A stretch of 64,000 nt of DNA, from contig JADJNS010000004.1 in assembly GCA_016714225.1 (NCBI GenBank), forward strand, positions 1 through 64,000, written 5' to 3'. The translations under genes were made by a program, and so were the position numbers. The DNA is from Archangiaceae bacterium (GTDB lineage Bacteria > Myxococcota > Myxococcia > Myxococcales > Myxococcaceae). Each line of letters begins with the position of its first letter. The stretch's first letter is position 1. A model generated the notes under the pieces. The model worked only from the letters and a program-made list of their open reading frames with translations, searched no databases and was not told the DNA's origin. Positions 24,203 to 33,296 of the stretch are shown one piece after another.

Positions 24203-26926
24203 ATGAGCATGGCCCAGGGCCGTCCCTCAGTCTCCGCGAAGACTCCGGTCTCTGCCGTCGAGCACCTGCCACAGCTGCCTCCGGTCGCGCCTCCCACGCT
24301 GCCCGAGAAGCTCACCCCGATGATGCAGCAGTACGTCGACACCAAGGCGCAGGTGGGCGACGCGATACTGTTCTTCCGGCTCGGCGACTTCTACGAGATG
24401 TTCTTCGACGACGCGCTGAAGGCCGCCCAGGCGCTGCACATCACGCTCACCTCGCGCGCCAAGGGCGACGAGCGGGTGCCGATGTGCGGAGTGCCGTACC
24501 ACGCCGCGCGCCGGTACATCGGCCGGCTGGTCGACCAGGGGTTCAAGGTCGCCATCTGCGAGCAGGTCGAAGAGGCCGGCGGCCCGCAGATCGTCAAGCG
24601 CGAGGTGGTGCGCATCGTCACCCCCGGCATGGTGGTCGACGAGAACCTGCTCGAGCCGGCCCAGAACAACTTCCTCGCCGCGCTCAAGCCTCCCGATTCC
24701 CCCGACGGGCCCTGGGGCGCGGCGCTGCTCGACGCCTCGACCGGCGAGTTCGTCGCGCTGACTCCCGGGCAGCTCTCCGAGCTGTCGCCCGACCTGCTGC
24801 GCGTGAACGTGGGCGAGGTGCTGGTTCCCGAGGGCACGCCGCCGTCCGCGTTCGAGCCGCTGCTCTCGGGTTACGGCAAGCGCCCCGCGCTCGCCACCCT
24901 CGAGGCCGACGTGTTTCAGGTGTCGCGGGCGCGCGCGTTTCTCACCCAGCACTTTCAGGTGCAGACCCTCGACAGCTTCGGGCTGGCCGACTCGAGCGCC
25001 TCGGTGGGCGCCGCCGGAGCCGCGCTGCGCTACCTCAAGGACACCCAGAAGAGCGACGGCGGCCACGTCGACCGCCTCTCGCTGCAGCCGCGCGGCGGCT
25101 ACCTGGTGCTCGACGAGTCGACCCGCGCCCACCTCGAGCTCACCAAGAGCCTCAAAGACTCGGGCCGCTCGGGCACGCTGCTCTCGGTGCTCGACCGCAC
25201 CGTCACCCCGCTGGGGGCGCGCAAGCTCGCCAGCTGGCTGGTGGCGCCGCTGGCCAGCGTGCCGGCGATCACCACCCGCCTCGACGCGGTCGAAGAGCTG
25301 GTGAAGAAGGCCTCGTACCGCGAGGGCCTGGTCGAGTCGCTCAAGGGCGTGCAAGACGTCGAGCGGCTGTGCGCGCGGCTCTCGCTGAAGACCGGCACGC
25401 CGAGAGATCTGCGGGCCCTGGGCGTGTCGCTGGCGGGCCTGCCCAGGCTGGGCGAGTCGCTGGGCAAGGCCTCGGCCGGGCTGCTCTCGCTGCTGAAAGG
25501 GCCGCTGTGCGCCGAGGCCATCGTGGCCCTGGGCCAGACGCTGCAGTCCGCCATCGTCGACGAGCCTCCCGCGGTGACCGCCGAGGGCGGTTTCATTCGC
25601 GAGGGCTTCAACTCCGAGCTCGACGGGTACTTGAAGCTCTCCACCTCGGGCAAGTCGACGCTCCTCGAGCTCGAGGCGCGCGAGAAGGCGCGCACCGGCA
25701 TCGGGTCGCTCAAGGTTCGCTACAACAAGGTGTTCGGCTACTACCTCGAGGTCACCAAGGCCAACCTGCACCTGGTGCCCAAAGACTGGGTGCGCAAGCA
25801 GACCATGGTGGGCGGCGAGCGCTACGTCACCGAAGAGCTCAAGGGCTACGAAGAGAAGGTGCTGTCGGCCGACGAGAAGCGGGTCGGGCTCGAGCTGCGC
25901 CTGTTCGAAGAGCTGCGCGCCCTGGTGGTGTCGAAGGCCTCGCAGCTGCGCGCGGCGGCGGCGGCGGTGGCGGCGCTCGATGCGCTGTGCAGCTTCGCCA
26001 GCGTCTCGGCCGAGCGGGGTTACTGCCGGCCCACCCTCGACGAGAGCGAGGTGCTGCGGCTCTCCGAGGCGCGGCACCCGGTCGTCGAGCTGGCGCTCGA
26101 CGGTGGCAGCTTCGTGCCCAACGACACCCGGCTCGACCGCGACGCGTGCCAGCTGCTCGTCATCACCGGCCCCAACATGGCGGGCAAGTCGACGGTGATG
26201 CGGCAGGTGGCGCTGTCGGTGGTGATGGCGCAGGCCGGCTGCTTCGTGCCCGCCAAGGCGGCCCACATCGGGCTGTGCGACCGGGTCTTCACCCGGGTGG
26301 GCGCCTCCGACAACCTGGCGCGCGGGCAATCGACCTTCATGGTCGAGATGACCGAGACCGCGAACATTCTCCACCACGCCACCCAGAAGAGCCTGGTGGT
26401 GCTCGACGAGATCGGCCGCGGCACCTCGACCTTCGACGGGCTGTCGATCGCCTGGGCGGTGGCCGAGCACCTCCACGACGTGGTGGGGGCCCGCACCATG
26501 TTCGCGACGCACTACCACGAGCTCACCGACCTGGCCCGCGAGCGGCCCAAGGTGAAGAACGCCTGCATCGCGGTGAAAGAGCGCGACGGCCGGGTGACCT
26601 TTCTGCGCAAGCTGGTCGAGGGAGCCGCCTCGAAGAGCTACGGCATCGAGGTGGCCCGCCTGGCCGGTCTGCCGCGCGAGGTGCTCGAGCGGGCCCGCGA
26701 GCTGCTCATGAACCTCGAGGCCCAGGAGCTCGATGAGGTGGGGCACGCCCGCCTCGCTCGCAAGGCGAAGAACGATCACCAGCTGGCGCTGTTCGGTGAG
26801 CCGCAGAGCCCCGACCCGGTGCTCCAGGCGCTGCGCGAGCTCGACCTCGACCAGACCACGCCGCTCCAGGCGCTCAACGCCATCTCCGCGTGGAAACAGG
26901 CCCTGGCCGCCCGAAAGCCGCGCTGA
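24203..26926 (+). CDS. mutS: DNA mismatch repair protein MutS
   Basis: 907 aa from ATG 24203 (24209 also possible). A 35-residue Pro-rich leader precedes domain I. The mismatch-reading motif is present (DFYEMF, Phe63-x-Glu65), the connector and lever domains follow, and the ATPase has Walker A GPNMAGKST (about 656-664), Walker B VVLDEIGRGTSTFDG (about 732-746) and ATHYHEL. The C-terminus is shorter on clamp-binding features than in E. coli but of ordinary length. No mutL lies in the window. All motifs are intact, so mismatch repair is predicted to be functional, which matters for judging the many frameshifts nearby. Confidence 0.97.
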   Translation: MSMAQGRPSVSAKTPVSAVEHLPQLPPVAPPTLPEKLTPMMQQYVDTKAQVGDAILFFRLGDFYEMFFDDALKAAQALHITLTSRAKGDERVPMCGVPYHAARRYIGRLVDQGFKVAICEQVEEAGGPQIVKREVVRIVTPGMVVDENLLEPAQNNFLAALKPPDSPDGPWGAALLDASTGEFVALTPGQLSELSPDLLRVNVGEVLVPEGTPPSAFEPLLSGYGKRPALATLEADVFQVSRARAFLTQHFQVQTLDSFGLADSSASVGAAGAALRYLKDTQKSDGGHVDRLSLQPRGGYLVLDESTRAHLELTKSLKDSGRSGTLLSVLDRTVTPLGARKLASWLVAPLASVPAITTRLDAVEELVKKASYREGLVESLKGVQDVERLCARLSLKTGTPRDLRALGVSLAGLPRLGESLGKASAGLLSLLKGPLCAEAIVALGQTLQSAIVDEPPAVTAEGGFIREGFNSELDGYLKLSTSGKSTLLELEAREKARTGIGSLKVRYNKVFGYYLEVTKANLHLVPKDWVRKQTMVGGERYVTEELKGYEEKVLSADEKRVGLELRLFEELRALVVSKASQLRAAAAAVAALDALCSFASVSAERGYCRPTLDESEVLRLSEARHPVVELALDGGSFVPNDTRLDRDACQLLVITGPNMAGKSTVMRQVALSVVMAQAGCFVPAKAAHIGLCDRVFTRVGASDNLARGQSTFMVEMTETANILHHATQKSLVVLDEIGRGTSTFDGLSIAWAVAEHLHDVVGARTMFATHYHELTDLARERPKVKNACIAVKERDGRVTFLRKLVEGAASKSYGIEVARLAGLPREVLERARELLMNLEAQELDEVGHARLARKAKNDHQLALFGEPQSPDPVLQALRELDLDQTTPLQALNAISAWKQALAARKPR

Positions 26927-27170
26927 GTCGATTCTGGTGCGACTTTTTTGGGTCGAAGTCTGCGTCCTGACTGAGAAAATTGGCGATGGTAAGTAAAAAG
27001 CGCTGACAGGCCTACATGACACCACTTGGCCTCCAAAATAGAGAATTGGTCAGGTGCGACGCTTTCCCCACAGGGCAGGGGAATGACGCTCGCCCGGTTG
27101 TAAATTTCGAGTCGGGCTGAGCGTGAGGGCGCTCAGCCCGCTCATTTTTGCGGGGTAGTGTTCACTTTCG
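26927..27170 (+). other. Structured intergenic region: candidate sRNA or 5' leader
   Basis: This 244-base gap after mutS is visibly richer in A/T than its surroundings. It contains an ACATGACACC motif (27014-27023), a TTCCCC...GGGGAA hairpin (27064-27083) and a full intrinsic terminator at 27113-27149. No ORF fits. It could be the mutS 3' region, a small RNA with its own terminator, or an attenuator for the membrane-protein gene that starts 21 bases later. Confidence 0.45.
27113..27149 (+). terminator. Intrinsic terminator (11-bp stem plus T5)
   Basis: CGGGCTGAGCG (27113-27123) pairs with CGCTCAGCCCG (27130-27140) around a 6-base loop and is followed by CTCATTTTTG. It is the most canonical intrinsic terminator on the plus strand of the window, 187 bases beyond the mutS stop. 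Confidence 0.85.
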
Positions 27171-27935
27171 GTGCGGCTGGCGATTCCATCAGCGCCGCGG
27201 CGGGTGAAGCTGACCCAGGTTCCCGGCGCGTTGCTGCGGCTGTGCTCGGTGGGGGCCCTCGGGCTCGCCGCGGCGGGAGCGCTCGTGGTGCTGGGCCTGG
27301 GGGCGGGCCGCTGGGTGGGCTCCGAAGCCGACTTCTTCTCGCGCGCGGTCGAGGTCGAGGCGCGGGTGCGCTCGGTGGCGCTGCCGAAGTTCGAAGACCG
27401 CGCCACGGTGCCGGCCCGGCTCACCGTGCTCTACGTCTTCGACGGTCGCGATGTCAGCGTGAGCGGCGTGCTGGCCGACGCCGAGCGCGCCGAGGGGCTG
27501 GGGTTGGGGGCCAGGGTGGTGCTGCTCGTCGACCCGCGCGCGCCCGAGGCGCCGCGCGAGCTGGAGTACGCCAGGGCCAAGGCCGAGCTCTCGCGCTTCG
27601 TTCCCGTGGCGGTGGGCCTGGGGCTGCTCCTCGCGGCGCTGCTGCTCGGCCTCGAGCTGCGGCGGGCGGTGAGGTCAGAGCTGGCGCCGCTCGAGCACGG
27701 CATGCTGGTGTGGCTCACCTGCGACGGGGGCCTGCCCGACACCCGCGCCGAGACCACCTTTGCGGCCCACTACTACCAGGCCGACGTGAAGCACGAGGTG
27801 CGCGCCCGCGCACGGCCGGGCAGGCCGCCGGTGAAGAACGGCGAGAAGGTGCTCGCGGCGGTGGTGCCGTCGAAACCCACCTGGGTGCGGGTGATCGACG
27901 AAGATCTCGCGCGCTCGCTGGGCTGGTTCGCGTAG
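27171..27935 (+). CDS. DUF3592-like membrane protein
   Basis: 254 aa from a GTG start; a later GTG (27204) is possible. Two hydrophobic segments (about 20-48 and 142-165) bracket an extracytoplasmic stretch with the pattern VEVEARVRSV...LTVLYVFDGRDVSVSGVL...VVLLVDPRAPE, which resembles DUF3592 proteins (short beta domain between two helices). The remaining 90 residues follow the second helix. Function unknown. It is preceded by a terminator-like hairpin and is convergent with the amidase-like gene. Confidence 0.65.
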   Translation: MRLAIPSAPRRVKLTQVPGALLRLCSVGALGLAAAGALVVLGLGAGRWVGSEADFFSRAVEVEARVRSVALPKFEDRATVPARLTVLYVFDGRDVSVSGVLADAERAEGLGLGARVVLLVDPRAPEAPRELEYARAKAELSRFVPVAVGLGLLLAALLLGLELRRAVRSELAPLEHGMLVWLTCDGGLPDTRAETTFAAHYYQADVKHEVRARARPGRPPVKNGEKVLAAVVPSKPTWVRVIDEDLARSLGWFA

Positions 27936-28014
27936 CCGGGCAGGGTGGGCCGCGTTCGGGTTCGCAGAGCGGGGGCGGTGACCGCGCCGATGCGCGTGGG
28001 GCCCGCTGCGGGGC

Positions 28015-28953
28015 TCAGCCGTGCACGATGTACTCGGCCGCGTAGACGCCGAAGGCCTCGGACACCGAGAGGTTCGCGCCGGTCATCGCTCCGGAGCCGC
28101 ACACCCTCGGCCGGCCATCGCCATCGGCGGCCATCGGCAGCACCACCGCCACGAACTTCACCCGCACCTCTTTGGGCAGCGCGAGCACCAGGGCGCCCTC
28201 GCCGGCGGCGAGCACGGCGTCGCGCGCGCTGGCGCGCTGCCACCCGCGCGACGGAGCCTCATGCCGGATCCAATCGACGGTCTGGGCGAGGTTCAGCTCT
28301 TTCATGCCGATGAAGTGCGGCACCTCGCAGCTCATCGCGCGGCTCACGTCCCACACGAAGATGTGCCCGCGGCCCTTGCCCGGCCCATCGGGCGCGTAGC
28401 GCGGGTTGTGCTCGACCGCGAACTGGTTGAGCACCTGCTGCAGCAGCGGGCCCGAGCGCCGGCCTTCGCGGCTCTGCACCGGCGCCTGCACGGTCTTGAA
28501 CAAATCTCTCCCGGTGAGCTCGGGCGCGGGGGCGCGGCCGTCGAAGCTCGCGGCGGGAGCCTTTGAGGCAGGGCTCTCGCCCATCGACCGCTCACCGGTG
28601 GTGGCCCCGACCACCGAGCGCAGGTGATTGATGTGCGCGGTGTCTTGAAAGCCAGACGACAGCTGCTGCTTCTGGTGTTGGGTCATCACCGGCAGCGAGC
28701 CCGGCTGGGCGGGAGGCGGGCCGCGGCGCGGCGACCCCGGCTTGCCTCGGGCGCCCGCGGCCGCAGCCGCGAGCGGCTTTCCGCCCGGGTGGGTTCGGCT
28801 CTGCCGAGGGCGCTCGTCTCCGAAGTCGCCGGTCGCGCGCGACGGCAGCGCACCGGTGGGAAGCGGGCGGGCGTTGGCGGGGCGCGCAGGTGTCTTCTGC
28901 GCGGCCGTCTCGGCGCGCTTCTGCTGATCAGGAGGTTTCTCGTCACCGCTCAT
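28015..28953 (-). CDS. Amidase-like protein lacking the catalytic Cys and His (putative pseudoenzyme)
   Basis: 312 aa. The first 165 residues are Pro/Ala/Lys-rich and disordered-looking. The C-terminal domain (about 180-312) has NPRY, IFVWDVSRAM, EVPHF, NLAQTVDWI, GWQRASARDAVLA, FVAVVLPM and a final YIVHG, the order I know from a family of NlpC/CHAP-like peptidoglycan amidases. In that family a Cys lies three residues before FVWDV and a His precedes VAVV; here these positions are Gly196 and Phe267. No signal peptide. It is divergent from a true amidase gene 88 bases away. Binding without cleavage is inferred. Confidence 0.6.
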   Translation of the reverse strand: MSGDEKPPDQQKRAETAAQKTPARPANARPLPTGALPSRATGDFGDERPRQSRTHPGGKPLAAAAAGARGKPGSPRRGPPPAQPGSLPVMTQHQKQQLSSGFQDTAHINHLRSVVGATTGERSMGESPASKAPAASFDGRAPAPELTGRDLFKTVQAPVQSREGRRSGPLLQQVLNQFAVEHNPRYAPDGPGKGRGHIFVWDVSRAMSCEVPHFIGMKELNLAQTVDWIRHEAPSRGWQRASARDAVLAAGEGALVLALPKEVRVKFVAVVLPMAADGDGRPRVCGSGAMTGANLSVSEAFGVYAAEYIVHG

Positions 28954-29041
28954 CGCGCGCGCCGCTGATCAGTGTAGCGCACACAGTCAGTTATTTGCCC
29001 TGATGTAGGTGTCATGTTCACATCTCACAAACCTGTAGCTG

Positions 29042-30364
29042 ATGATCTTCGCCCTGCTCATCTCCCTGGCCGTGAATGCGAGCGCCGCGAAGGGCGCTGA
29101 TCCGGCGGAAGAGGCCTTCAAGGTGGCGAAGGCGGCGCGCACCGAGCTCAAGGCCGACGAGAAGAAGAAGAAGTTTCGGCACCACTGGCAGAACGTCGGC
29201 AAGAAGCTCGAAGCGGTGGCCGCGAAGTACCCGAAGAGCCCGCGCGCCGGTGAGGCGCTGCTGCTCGCCGCGCAGACCTACGAAGAGCTCTCGCGCATCT
29301 CGGCCAACTCCGACGACGCCGAAGCGGCGCGCAAGCTCTACGCGCGGGCGAAGCCGCAGCCCTACGCCGCGGCGCGCAAGGGCCCGCCCCTCGCCGCGCC
29401 GGTGCTGCCGGTTCCGGCTCCGGTGTCGAAGAAGAAGGCCGAGGCCCAGGTGCTGCGCATCGCCGACGCCTTCAAGCGGCTCGAGCTGCCCGAGCGGCCT
29501 GAAGCGGCGGTGGGTGACGAGGCCGCCCCGGTGGTCGACGACGCCTCGCTGCACGTGCCCTCGATGGAGGAGCTGGCCGAGAAGCTGCGCGACGTGCGGG
29601 TGGGCCAGCGCGAGGTGAAGGCGATGCGCGGCGCGGTGACCGATCAAGAGCTCACCCTCGCCGAGCAGCTGGGCCTCAAGGTGAAGCGGGTGATTCTCGA
29701 CGCGGGTCACGGCGGCCACGACACCGGCGCGATCGGCAAGGGCGGCACGCAAGAGAAAGACGTGGCGCTGGCCATCACCTTGAAGCTGCGCCGCCTGCTC
29801 ACCGAGGCGGGCCTCGAGGTGCTGCTCACCCGCGACGACGATACCTTCGTGCCGCTCGAGGGCCGCACCCGCTTCGCCAACCAGCGCAAGGGCGACCTGT
29901 TCATCTCGGTGCACTGCAACTCGGCGCCGACCAAGACCCTCGGCGGGGTCGAGACGTACACGCTCAACACCTCGTCCGAGCGGTACAACATTCGGCTCGC
30001 CGCGCGCGAGAACGCCTCGGCCGAGCGGGGCGTGGGAGATCTCCAGCTGATCCTCGCCGACCTCGCCACCAAGGCGAACACCGAAGAGTCGGGTCGGCTG
30101 GCCAACCGGGTGCAGCGCGAGATGGTCGGGGGCTTGAAGGCCAAGAACCCCGCGGTGAGAGATCTCGGCCACAAGGAAGCGCTGTTCTACGTGCTGCTCG
30201 GCGCGAAGATGCCGGCGATTCTGGTCGAGACGTCTTTTCTCTCGAACCCGACCGAAGAGCGGCTGCTCGGCTCTGACGCGTACCAGACCGATGCCGCCGA
30301 GGCGATCGCCGAGGGCGTGAAGGGGTTTCTCGAAGAGCGCGCTCGGCTGGCCCAGGTGGACTGA
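29042..30364 (+). CDS. N-acetylmuramoyl-L-alanine amidase (Amidase_3, AmiC-like)
   Basis: 440 aa with a signal peptide (MIFALLISLAVNASA). Residues 20-195 form a Lys/Ala-rich helical region with a TPR-like look (AGEALLLAAQTYEELSRI). The catalytic domain follows: VILDAGHGGHDTGAIG (first zinc His), the Glu in TQEKDVAL, FISVHCNSAP (second His) and ILVETSFLSNPTEE (catalytic Glu). It should cleave stem peptides from septal peptidoglycan during cell separation. No AMIN domain is recognisable; the helical region may recruit it. A GGTGTCATGT motif lies 25 bases upstream of the start. Confidence 0.92.
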   Translation: MIFALLISLAVNASAAKGADPAEEAFKVAKAARTELKADEKKKKFRHHWQNVGKKLEAVAAKYPKSPRAGEALLLAAQTYEELSRISANSDDAEAARKLYARAKPQPYAAARKGPPLAAPVLPVPAPVSKKKAEAQVLRIADAFKRLELPERPEAAVGDEAAPVVDDASLHVPSMEELAEKLRDVRVGQREVKAMRGAVTDQELTLAEQLGLKVKRVILDAGHGGHDTGAIGKGGTQEKDVALAITLKLRRLLTEAGLEVLLTRDDDTFVPLEGRTRFANQRKGDLFISVHCNSAPTKTLGGVETYTLNTSSERYNIRLAARENASAERGVGDLQLILADLATKANTEESGRLANRVQREMVGGLKAKNPAVRDLGHKEALFYVLLGAKMPAILVETSFLSNPTEERLLGSDAYQTDAAEAIAEGVKGFLEERARLAQVD

Positions 30365-30384
30365 GAAGAGAAGCAGAAGCCGTT

Positions 30385-30578
<194 letters not shown>

Positions 30579-30619
30579 CACGTCACCGGCTGTTCAACAC
30601 CTGAACGCCTGAAAACCCC

Positions 30620-33178
30620 TCAAGGCGGCACGACGCCGCGCAGCACGCCACCACCCCTGGTCCCGATGAAAGCATTGGTGTTGGTGGTGCCGTCGATCGC
30701 GGTGACCGCGCGCTGGCTGCCCATATCGACCTGCCGCCAGTCGCTGCCGTCGAAGCGCACGCCCAGGCCGAACACCACGGGCACCGCCTGCGAGACGCCG
30801 ACCGCGTAGAGGTTGTCGACGCTCGAGCCCCAGATGCCGTTGATCACGTCGGGCAGGGTGCCGCCGGGGCTGTCGATGAGCGAGAGCTCGGCGGTGTTCC
30901 AGTAGGTGCCGAAGCGGGCGTCGCCGAACTGAAACGACTCGCCCTGACCCGGCGACCACACCGCGCGGTAGTCGGGGTGCTCGATGCCCATGGTGTTGCG
31001 CGCCACCCACGACGCCGAGCCGACCCGCGAGAACAGCGCGCCGGTGCCCGCCGACCACAGCTCGGTGTCGGTGGGGCAGGCGATCGACCACAGCGTGTCC
31101 ATGCCCAGCGCGGTCTGCCGGGTGAGCAGGGTGGGCCCGCCGCGGTACCAGCTGCCGCCCAGCCCGACGCCGAAGAGCGTCGAGCCGCAGTAGCGCAGCT
31201 GCAGCAGCGTGCCGCCGCCGAAGCCGCCCATCACCACCGCGGCCGACCACTGGTTGCCGTCGTAGAACCACACCTGCGGAGCGCTGCCGTCGGCCAGCAC
31301 CACCGCCGCCACCACGTCGGTCTTCGAGCGCGCCGCCAGCGCCCAGATCTTGCCCCCGAACGGCTGGGCTCCGCCCACCAGCGAGAACACCCCCTGCGCG
31401 TCGCGCTGGTACACCGCGGGCGTGAAGGCGGTGCAGTTCGAGTTCGCGCACTCGTTGACGCCGGCGAACACTTCGCTGCCCACCGTGACCACCGCCGCCA
31501 CGTCGCCGTAGAAGCCGTGCGAGTCTTCCACCAGCGTGCCGCCCGCGTAGTGCCAGACCGCGCCGTAGTCGCCCACCAGCCAGCCCACGGTCGACAAGAT
31601 GCCGTCGCCGAAGAAGCCGCGCGGCAGCTGCGGCCCGCGCAGCTGCATCACCACCCACGCCGCCGAGGCGCCGCCGTCGGTCGGCGCCACCGCCGCCGGG
31701 TCGTAGATCGTCACCCAGCCGGCCTTGTTCACCTTGCCGCCGATCACCACCCTGCCGTCGACCAGGCCCAGCGTGGTGGCCTCCATCACCGGCGTCGCGG
31801 GCGGGTTCTGCGACGTCCACTGATCGTTCTGAAAGTGCCACAGCTTGTTCGCGCCGTAGGCCCACGCCTCACGGCCGTCGGCGCTCACGAACGCGCCCGC
31901 CTCGAGCAACAGGTTGAGGGTCTGATCGAAGCGCGAGTTCCAGCGCTGGGTCGCCGGGTCCCACACGTAGATGCTGCCCTGGCCGCCCAGCACCAGGTAG
32001 CCGCCCGCGCCGTCACCGACCACCGCGCGAATCGGCTCGAAGGTGGGGTTGTACTGGGTGCCCCACTTGCCGTCTTTGCGAATGAGCACCTCGTTGCCGG
32101 TGCCCGCGGCGATGCCGTAGGTGCCGTCGAACCACAGGTGCTCGGGGTTCACGTTGGTGAAGGTGGTGAGCTTCGGCGCCGCCCCCGAGAGCTCGAGCAG
32201 CACCCCGGCGGTGCCGTAGGTGCCGACCGCGGTGGCGTTGGTGAGGCTGGTGCCCGCGATGCCCTTGAAGACCACGCCCGGGGTCGAGAACACCCGGTTG
32301 AACTTGCCGGTGCCGTCGCGCACCAGCACCGTGCCGTTGGCGCCCACGAACGCGGTGCCCAGGGCGCCGGAGGTGCCGCCCCACAGATCATTGCCGGTGG
32401 GGAAGGGGTTCTCGTGCACGAAGGTCGAGGGGCCCACCGTGCTGCCCTTGACGTGCACCTTGGCCACCGCCGCCACCGAGCCGGCGCGCACCGTGACGGT
32501 GGCGGTGCCGGGGTCTTTCGACTGGTAGAAGCCGCCGTCGTTGCCGTCGGTGACGGTGCCGATGCGCGGCGCCAGGGCGCTCCAGTGCACGTCGACGGCG
32601 ATCGGCGCGCCGGTCTGGTCTTTCACCTCGGCCTTGAACTGCTGGCTCTCTCCGACGTTGATGAACGCCTCCGTCGGGTCGATGGTGAGCGAGCCGATGC
32701 TCGGGTCATTGGGCGAGGTGAGCCAGAACAGCCCCAGCCGATCGGTCTGCGCCTCGACCGTCTTGAGCTCGCTGTGGGTGGCCGTGCCGGGCAGGGCGAG
32801 GTACGGGTCAGAGGTGGTCTGCCGGCGCATGTCGTAGGTGCCGGGGTCGACGCCGCTGACCAGCCGCTCTTCGACCCAGGGCAGGTAGAGCTTGATGGGC
32901 GAGGCGAACTTCAGGCTCGAGGGCGAGATGCGGTACCCGTAGCTGATGCGCTTGCGCATCGGCACCTCGGGGATACCGGTGTCGATCACGGTGATGGTGA
33001 TGACCGTCTCTTCGGTCAGCGCGCCCTTGGGAATCTCCAACCCCACCCCGTGCGCGGTGTCGATCAAGATGCCCTTGGTTCCATCGGGCCCCACGGTGAT
33101 GACTCCGCCGTCGGTGGTCTCGATCGAGGGGCAGGCCGACAGCGCCAGCGTCAGAAGCAACAGCCCGGTGCAGCGCAT
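30620..33178 (-). CDS. Large lipoprotein: ZU5-like, Ig-like (Big2) and propeller-type repeats
   Basis: 852 aa. Lipoprotein signal with lipobox LSAC (Cys16). A ZU5-like domain follows (VGLEIPKGALTEETVITI, about 43-130), then a Big2-like Ig domain (IDPTEAFINVGESQQFKAEV, about 185-255), then about 590 residues of repeated WG-S/T-x-G-x-x-Y/FVGxxG-x-V/I-x-R/H/V strands that read as a beta-propeller (for example LWGGTSGALGTAFVGANG and GIWGSSVDNLYAVG). Probably on the cell surface, for adhesion or binding; no catalytic motif seen. It is divergent from the htrA gene, with a 118-base shared upstream gap. Confidence 0.8.
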   Translation of the reverse strand: MRCTGLLLLTLALSACPSIETTDGGVITVGPDGTKGILIDTAHGVGLEIPKGALTEETVITITVIDTGIPEVPMRKRISYGYRISPSSLKFASPIKLYLPWVEERLVSGVDPGTYDMRRQTTSDPYLALPGTATHSELKTVEAQTDRLGLFWLTSPNDPSIGSLTIDPTEAFINVGESQQFKAEVKDQTGAPIAVDVHWSALAPRIGTVTDGNDGGFYQSKDPGTATVTVRAGSVAAVAKVHVKGSTVGPSTFVHENPFPTGNDLWGGTSGALGTAFVGANGTVLVRDGTGKFNRVFSTPGVVFKGIAGTSLTNATAVGTYGTAGVLLELSGAAPKLTTFTNVNPEHLWFDGTYGIAAGTGNEVLIRKDGKWGTQYNPTFEPIRAVVGDGAGGYLVLGGQGSIYVWDPATQRWNSRFDQTLNLLLEAGAFVSADGREAWAYGANKLWHFQNDQWTSQNPPATPVMEATTLGLVDGRVVIGGKVNKAGWVTIYDPAAVAPTDGGASAAWVVMQLRGPQLPRGFFGDGILSTVGWLVGDYGAVWHYAGGTLVEDSHGFYGDVAAVVTVGSEVFAGVNECANSNCTAFTPAVYQRDAQGVFSLVGGAQPFGGKIWALAARSKTDVVAAVVLADGSAPQVWFYDGNQWSAAVVMGGFGGGTLLQLRYCGSTLFGVGLGGSWYRGGPTLLTRQTALGMDTLWSIACPTDTELWSAGTGALFSRVGSASWVARNTMGIEHPDYRAVWSPGQGESFQFGDARFGTYWNTAELSLIDSPGGTLPDVINGIWGSSVDNLYAVGVSQAVPVVFGLGVRFDGSDWRQVDMGSQRAVTAIDGTTNTNAFIGTRGGGVLRGVVPP

Positions 33179-33296
33179 GTGTGAAGAGCCTTCCTAAGAG
33201 TTTCTTCGGCCCGCTTGAACTGCGTCGGCCTCTATAGCGGGAATCGGAACAGAAGTGGAACGTTGGTGGCAGGCAGACCCCTTCTGTCTTAACGGT

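Noticed and set aside
27060..27140. CACAGGGCA followed by GACGC in the gap after mutS, similar to parts of the GEMM (c-di-GMP) riboswitch consensus
   Set aside because: The two pieces are only about 10 bases apart, leaving no room for the first stem, and the receptor part after it is missing.
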